DNA of 64,000 nt from JBCAWW01 sp039024315 (GTDB lineage: Bacteria > Bacteroidota > Bacteroidia > J057), in the NCBI GenBank assembly GCA_039024315.1, contig JBCCQN010000013.1, forward strand, positions 1-64,000, written 5' to 3'. How positions within the stretch are numbered: position 1 is the first letter of the stretch; each line of letters opens with the position of its first letter. The translations under genes and the position numbers were made by a program. The notes beneath the pieces are model-generated. The model was not told the DNA's origin. It saw nothing but the letters and a program-made list of their open reading frames with translations, and did no database searches. This document shows positions 59,350-64,000 of the stretch, one piece after another.

Positions 59350-62163
59350 ATGAAAAAACTTTTACTCTTTTTATTCTCTGCATTTGTCTCAAGTGCCCTT
59401 TGGGCCCAATGCGGTAACATCATCATTACAGGCGTCTTCGATGGCCCGCTTAGTGGAGGTACTCCCAAAGGAGTCGAGCTTTATGTGGTCAACAATATCG
59501 CCAACCTCAGTATCTACGGCCTTGGCTCGGCCAATAATGGAGGCGGGTCTGATGGCGAAGAGTTTACCTTTCCCAACGTTCCTGTTACCGCTGGGTCTTT
59601 TATTTATGTAGCTTCTGAAGCAACTGAGTTTGCCAACTTTTTTGGTTTTGCTCCAGACTATACCACCGTAGCAATCGAAGTTAATGGGGATGATGCCATT
59701 GAGCTTTTTTGCAGTGGCACGGTAGAAGATGTCTTTGGAGACATCAATGTGGATGGCACGGGTCAAGCATGGGAATATATGGATGGTTGGGCCTACAGAA
59801 ACAATGGCACAGGCCCAAGTGGTACTAACTTTATACCAGGAGACTGGACCTATTCAACTCCCAATGCCTTGGACAATGAGACCTCTAATGCTAGCGCTGC
59901 TACTCCTTTCCCAATCGGTACTTATGTCGCTGGCGTAGCCCCTACCGCTCAAGTAGGTTTTAGTGTCGCCGCTTCCTCTACTCCAGAAGCGACTGGGGCC
60001 AATACCATCACCGTTACCATGGATGCCGCCCCAAGTGTCGATGTAAGCATAGATATTACAGATGCGCTCTCGGGAACGGCAACCCCAACCACAGATTATA
60101 CTTTTACGCCACAGATATTAACGTTCACCACCGGTGCTACCTATCCCAATACTCAAACTATAAGCGGCATAAGCATAGTGGACGATGGCTTGGGCGACGA
60201 TGAAGAATACTTCAATCTAAATTTGGCCCTTAATACAGGCACAGCGAACCTATTGACAACCAATCATAGGGTGGTGATTACCGAGGCTAGAACAGGGCTA
60301 TTTATTAATGAAATTTCTCAGGGCGCCTCAGGTACCCAAGAATGGGTTGAGCTATTGGTCATCGGTACCCCAGGAACCAGTCTGGATCTGCGAGGATACA
60401 TAGTCGATGATAACAACGGAACGTTTTCGGACGGAAGCTCAAGTGGCCTAGGGATAGCTGATGGCTACATCGCCTTTTCTAATGATTGCAATTGGGAAAA
60501 GGTTCCCGTAGGATCTGTCATTATCCTTTATAATAGCACCACTCCTGATCCAGGTTTACCGGCCGATGATCCCACTGATGCCAATGGCGACCTCCTTTAT
60601 GTCTGTCCTATTTTTGCCCCGAGCTTTGGCACAGGTTGTGGTAGTCCAACGGTCAATGACTATTTTGATGCCTTAGATACTACCCCCACTATCGGCGATC
60701 CCTCCTATCCAGCGACCACTCAAGATCCTTGTTGGGACTTTATTTCCTTTTTCAATGGCAGTGATGGGTTTCAGGTAAGAAATCCTGCCGCTGCCTACCA
60801 GCATGGCATTTCTTATGGAACCAATTCTGGTGGTGTTTGTAGTGGGAATATTGGAATTTTCCCTTGCCAGATGCGCGTCGAAAACCACCCAGCCTTTGGT
60901 ACTTATGACGCTGGGGCGGCCCACTTTGCTGTTTCTGGCAATAACACGACTTATGCCTTTACCAATGCCTATAATGACGATCCAAAGTTGAACAACAATT
61001 GGGAGATAGTAGTCGCGAGCACCAATTCGACACCGGGTGGAGGCAATAGTGCCGCTAATACCACTTTTATCAACACGCTGCGCGGAACGTTTACCCCAAC
61101 CGTCGTCAATTCTACTTATGCTTGTAATCTAGGCCCCAACCAAAGCCGCACCTACCTCAATCCTGCGGACGAAATCATCCTCGATGTCACCAATAATGGA
61201 GGGACGGATCATGGTTTGACAACGGGCTCAGCCACCTTTGGCTTAGGAGAATCGCAAAACACCAATCTGACGGGCCAGCCTTATTTTGCCGATCCAGAAT
61301 GGCAAATTACTCCGACGATTACGGCGGGAGGCGATTATGTAGTTACCTTTTATCTTTCTGCGGCTGACTTGACAGCGATCACTAACTTTATCAACACCAA
61401 TGAAGGTACTGCCTTTGCGGAGACTGATGTGGCAGCCCAACTAAAGGTTTATCGCCGAGACGGGGCTAATTCCCCCACAAATGCTACCGCTGACCCTCAA
61501 GTAGAAATAGGGCTTACCACGGTGGGTACCCAAGGCACCTTCACTACTTATCAAGCGCCCTTTAACGTATTTTCAACCTTTGCACTGGGTACGCCTGTGT
61601 CCGCGCTCCCTGTAGAGGGACTGAGTCTGCAAGCAGAAGTCAGCTCTAGTGGCGACGTATATCTCAACTGGCAGACCCTCCAAGAGTGGGATACTGATTA
61701 CTTCACCCTAGAACGCAAAGGAGCGCAAGGCGAATTTAGCAGTATTACTCGCCAAAAAGCGGCTGGCTTCAGTGAAACCCCGCGTTACTATCAATACACC
61801 GACTTGACAGCACCAACGGGGGTACAAATTTATCGCGTCAAGCAAGTCGATATTGACGGGGCCTTTACTTACTCTGACAATATAGCAGTTGAAGTCCGTA
61901 CCGCAGGAGAGCTTGTCTTAGTCCAAAGCTATCCTGCTCCAGCAAATACAGTATTCAATATTCAACTCAATGCGCCTCAAAGTGGGAATGCTAGCCTAAG
62001 GATTTACCAAATGGATGGCAAATTAGCCCTCCAACAAAGCCTTGAGCTAGAAGCAGGTAGCCAAACTATTGAGACCGACTTAAGCAACTTAGCCAATGGT
62101 TACTACCTCTTTGAAATACGGTTTAGAGGGCAGCGAATTAATGGTAAGATCATAAAATGGTAA
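59350..62163 (+). CDS. Secreted lamin-tail-domain / Calx-beta protein with T9SS sorting domain
   Basis: 937 residues with a signal peptide (about 1-19, SALWAQ). A lamin-tail-like domain (about 20-190: IIITGVFDGPLSGGTPKGVE, VNGDDAIELF) is followed by a Calx-beta-like domain (about 200-310: SIVDDGLGDDEEYFNLNL), a second lamin-tail-like domain (about 315-420: FINEISQGASGTQEWVELL), long beta regions, and a T9SS domain (QSYPAPANT to the end). Many such proteins are surface or extracellular nucleases or adhesins; no nuclease motif is seen here. Divergent from trkH; the 216-bp gap before it shows no clear structure. Confidence 0.82.
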   Translation: MKKLLLFLFSAFVSSALWAQCGNIIITGVFDGPLSGGTPKGVELYVVNNIANLSIYGLGSANNGGGSDGEEFTFPNVPVTAGSFIYVASEATEFANFFGFAPDYTTVAIEVNGDDAIELFCSGTVEDVFGDINVDGTGQAWEYMDGWAYRNNGTGPSGTNFIPGDWTYSTPNALDNETSNASAATPFPIGTYVAGVAPTAQVGFSVAASSTPEATGANTITVTMDAAPSVDVSIDITDALSGTATPTTDYTFTPQILTFTTGATYPNTQTISGISIVDDGLGDDEEYFNLNLALNTGTANLLTTNHRVVITEARTGLFINEISQGASGTQEWVELLVIGTPGTSLDLRGYIVDDNNGTFSDGSSSGLGIADGYIAFSNDCNWEKVPVGSVIILYNSTTPDPGLPADDPTDANGDLLYVCPIFAPSFGTGCGSPTVNDYFDALDTTPTIGDPSYPATTQDPCWDFISFFNGSDGFQVRNPAAAYQHGISYGTNSGGVCSGNIGIFPCQMRVENHPAFGTYDAGAAHFAVSGNNTTYAFTNAYNDDPKLNNNWEIVVASTNSTPGGGNSAANTTFINTLRGTFTPTVVNSTYACNLGPNQSRTYLNPADEIILDVTNNGGTDHGLTTGSATFGLGESQNTNLTGQPYFADPEWQITPTITAGGDYVVTFYLSAADLTAITNFINTNEGTAFAETDVAAQLKVYRRDGANSPTNATADPQVEIGLTTVGTQGTFTTYQAPFNVFSTFALGTPVSALPVEGLSLQAEVSSSGDVYLNWQTLQEWDTDYFTLERKGAQGEFSSITRQKAAGFSETPRYYQYTDLTAPTGVQIYRVKQVDIDGAFTYSDNIAVEVRTAGELVLVQSYPAPANTVFNIQLNAPQSGNASLRIYQMDGKLALQQSLELEAGSQTIETDLSNLANGYYLFEIRFRGQRINGKIIKW

Positions 62164-62256
62164 TTCTTTGCTTTGAATAAAGGTAAATTCCGATTTTTCC
62201 TTATATTTGACGAACAGAAGAATTTTATATCAGTGATTTACCGTCCTGTTATGCAC

Positions 62257-62286
62257 GGCCTTCCCTTGCGGGAAGGCCACTTTTTT
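62257..62286 (+). terminator. Rho-independent terminator after the lamin-tail gene
   Basis: GGCCTTCCC (62257-62265) pairs perfectly with GGGAAGGCC (62270-62278) across TTGC, followed by ACTTTTTT. Confidence 0.9.
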
Positions 62287-62360
62287 GGGTGATTTATGTC
62301 ATTTCTCCGAGCTGGTTTTTTGCCTAATTTTTATCGGTATCCATCAAACCATCCCATCTC

Positions 62361-62861
62361 ATGAGTAGCTTCCGTATTCGCCCTAGATTTGAGCACAAGA
62401 TTAATTGTTCTCCGGAGGAGCTCAAAGAACGCTTGCAACACCAGATTATAGTCAATAAAACCCCTTGTTTAATCCGAACGAAACACGATCAAATACATCT
62501 GCTCATCCCTAAAGAAGAACAACACTTTTGGTCTCCACAGTTGCATCTACAGCTTGAGACCGATGAGGAAGGCTCACAATTAGTACGCGGTCTTTATGGC
62601 CCCAACCCCAATGTTTGGATTTTATTTATCTATGGCTATGCTGCTCTGGGTATGCTAGGCACTTTTTCCCTCATCATTGGTTTATCGCAATGGACTCTCG
62701 CGCAAACGCCTTGGGGTATCTGGCTATTTAGTTTGCTTGCCCTCATGGCGCTTGGCTTGTATCTCATCGCCCAAACAGGCCAAAAACTAGGAGCGGCACA
62801 GACATTTCGTCTGCACCACTGTTATGAAGAAGCCGTTGATGGCCAAATTCTAATCCACTAA
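62361..62861 (+). CDS. Small two-helix membrane protein, unknown function
   Basis: 166 residues: an N-terminal soluble part (about 1-90) with alternating strands (FRIRPRFEHKINCSPEELKE), two membrane helices (VWILFIYGYAALGMLGTFSLII and WLFSLLALMALGLYLIAQ), and a short tail. No family recognised. Its 3' end overlaps the convergent glycosidase gene by 4 bp. Confidence 0.6.
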   Translation: MSSFRIRPRFEHKINCSPEELKERLQHQIIVNKTPCLIRTKHDQIHLLIPKEEQHFWSPQLHLQLETDEEGSQLVRGLYGPNPNVWILFIYGYAALGMLGTFSLIIGLSQWTLAQTPWGIWLFSLLALMALGLYLIAQTGQKLGAAQTFRLHHCYEEAVDGQILIH

Positions 62862-63976
62862 GCCGCGAAACGTTCTACCCAACGCAAAAACTCATCCCAA
62901 GCAGGCTTGGTGGTACCGTCTTTGAAACGAATCAGGCCAAGGGTCTCTAAAGATTCTAGAAAGACATTGACAAAGTCTTCATCCACACCGCCATCGAGTA
63001 AATCCTGACGAAAGATTCCAGAAGTAGCAGGGGACCAATCGACCAATTGAAAGACCACCGCTGCTCGGAAACGAGGCTCATTTTCCATGTATGAAAAGAC
63101 CGTCTCAAAAAACAAGCGTTGGTTTTCTAAATTTGCCCCTTCCATATTAGAGCCCGATTCATAACCAGCCGAACACCCCAATTCTTGTATCACAAGGGGC
63201 ATCTTAGGAAAGGCTCTCAATATCCGATCTAAATCCTCTCTTACTTCATCTGGACTATCCAAAGCGCCCAGCAAACCTTGTCCATAATAATTGAAACAAA
63301 TCACATCACACTCCTCCACAATTTGGCGTATCCCTTTTACTCCCGATGCAAAACCACCCTCTGTCAAAGTGATGGTCACCGCCATATCAGGATCAAGCTG
63401 ATGGATATAATCACGCATTTCTTTCACCATATCTCGCACTTCTTTCCAGAGATCAGGATTCTCTTCAAAATGAGTGTCCGGTTCGTTAGCAATCGTTATC
63501 AACCAACCGCCATTGGCACGCATTAGAGGCACAATTTCATCCATAAGGGCTTTGTAGCGATCAAGGAGGACAGCTCCGCTGAACGATTCCTCTAGCAGAT
63601 CTTCTGGGATGGTGTAAGCATCACTATCGAGGGAGGAAAGCGTGAGCATAGTTTCCCTACCAGCAGCGTGATTGGCTTCTAATTCCTCTCGCAAGTCCGT
63701 TAAATCGTATATCCCGCGACTAGGTTCTAATTCTGACCAATCTACCTGAATACGGGCAATCTTCATTCCCTTAGTGTAGGCCTCCTCCATACGCTGAGAA
63801 ATACTGTCTTGAATAGCCGGTGAATTATCGGCATTAAATCCCTGAATCAGGCCAATTTGGGGACCGGCACTAAGCAAGGGTAGTTCGACTGCCGGATTAG
63901 TAGCAGGATCTAAGTGGGGGGGTTCGCAAGCCGTGGCGAACAAAAGCAAAAGGCTAAAAGCAAAAATTCGCATCAT
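62858..63976 (-). CDS. Lipoprotein glycoside hydrolase of the clan GH-A (cellulase-like) fold
   Basis: 372 residues with a lipoprotein signal (FSLLLLFATAC, Cys17). The TIM-barrel pattern is clear: KIARIQVDWSELEPSRGIYD (start of the barrel), acid/base Glu165 in IANEPDTHF and nucleophile Glu265 in LVIQELGCSAG, the paired glutamates of clan GH-A. The exact family (GH5, GH42-like or other) and substrate are uncertain. Adjacent ATGs at 63976 and 63973 are both possible starts. The codons for ESFSGA are formed by the opposite-strand hairpin CAGC-TCC-GCTG-AACGATT (63571-63588). Confidence 0.75.
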   Translation of the reverse strand: MMRIFAFSLLLLFATACEPPHLDPATNPAVELPLLSAGPQIGLIQGFNADNSPAIQDSISQRMEEAYTKGMKIARIQVDWSELEPSRGIYDLTDLREELEANHAAGRETMLTLSSLDSDAYTIPEDLLEESFSGAVLLDRYKALMDEIVPLMRANGGWLITIANEPDTHFEENPDLWKEVRDMVKEMRDYIHQLDPDMAVTITLTEGGFASGVKGIRQIVEECDVICFNYYGQGLLGALDSPDEVREDLDRILRAFPKMPLVIQELGCSAGYESGSNMEGANLENQRLFFETVFSYMENEPRFRAAVVFQLVDWSPATSGIFRQDLLDGGVDEDFVNVFLESLETLGLIRFKDGTTKPAWDEFLRWVERFAA

Positions 63977-64000
63977 CTTTTTGGGTTAAGACAATGCGAA

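Noticed and set aside
61075..61090. ACGC-TGC-GCGG-AACGT as a full hairpin-family member
   Set aside because: One stem mismatch and a changed foot; counted only as a degenerate relative, as are 15497-15510 and 22879-22893.
1..64000. tRNA, rRNA, integron, prophage or biosynthetic cluster signals
   Set aside because: I looked for conserved rRNA/tRNA segments, integrases, phage structural genes and NRPS/PKS/RiPP genes and saw none; short ncRNAs cannot be excluded by eye.

Overview
The window reads as a chromosomal segment of a marine-type Bacteroidota, most likely a member of the Saprospiria (Lewinella/Saprospira-like). Support comes from seven secreted proteins ending in a type IX secretion (T9SS) C-terminal sorting domain, a TonB receptor/DUF4249 lipoprotein operon, a CotH protein, a DUF5723-like outer-membrane protein, a rhodopsin with its retinal-forming genes, and few recognisable Shine-Dalgarno sites. 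No rRNA, tRNA, CRISPR array, phage, integrase or transposase gene was seen. The taxonomic placement is inference from gene content.

Layout. 0-6 kb: trhO-lgt, then the minus-strand rpiA/GNAT pair, two alpha/beta hydrolases and a DUF2809 membrane protein. 6-19.5 kb: large secreted repeat proteins (SBBP propeller/beta-helix; a 2118-residue adhesin-like protein with duplicated jelly-roll modules; an LVIVD 'choice-of-anchor B' protein) with a Nudix hydrolase between them. 19.5-27.3 kb: rnhA, rlpA, an unknown secreted protein, trpS, a polytopic membrane protein, a lipoprotein and a secreted propeller. 27.4-31.4 kb: a phototrophy island. crtY (lycopene cyclase), blh (beta-carotene to retinal) and two paralogous two-helix microproteins run leftward, and a DTE-type proton-pumping rhodopsin runs rightward from a shared control region. 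31.5-41.7 kb: a BNR propeller protein, a zinc-ribbon membrane protein, a DUF5723-like protein, a GH13 amylase, a YARHG lipoprotein and galU. 41.8-49.6 kb: a five-gene minus-strand operon made of a TonB-dependent receptor, three tandem DUF4249 lipoproteins and an MG2-like protein. 49.7-64 kb: an MTR-kinase-like kinase with a nucleoside hydrolase, CotH, a MoxR AAA+ ATPase coupled to a three-helix membrane protein, a DinB/DUF1569 protein, TrkH, a T9SS lamin-tail protein and a lipoprotein glycosidase.

The most unusual signal is in the DNA itself. A family of very short hairpins is scattered through genes and gaps. Each has a 4-7 bp stem whose sequence changes with compensating partners (CCGC/GCGG, CTGC/GCAG, CTCC/GGAG, CCTC/GAGG, CCAC/GTGG, CAGC/GCTG, CGGC/GCCG), a loop of about 3 nt, and a constant 3' foot AACG, usually AACGCTT. 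I count more than 20 by eye. At six places two copies face inward around a 'cargo', usually between convergent genes, which is a BIME-like (paired REP) architecture. Two of the cargos contain a second repeat family, a MITE-like element of about 129 bp with TTAAGTAC ends; two further copies flank the gap between the microprotein genes. A third small hairpin (CCCGAAAGCTTTCGGG type) occurs inside the MITEs and alone, and in one case interrupts an arm of the first family.

Starts were moved inward from the longest reading frame wherever the first codon was TTG or GTG and a downstream ATG fitted a signal peptide, a paralogue or the neighbouring stop. These choices are stated per gene.
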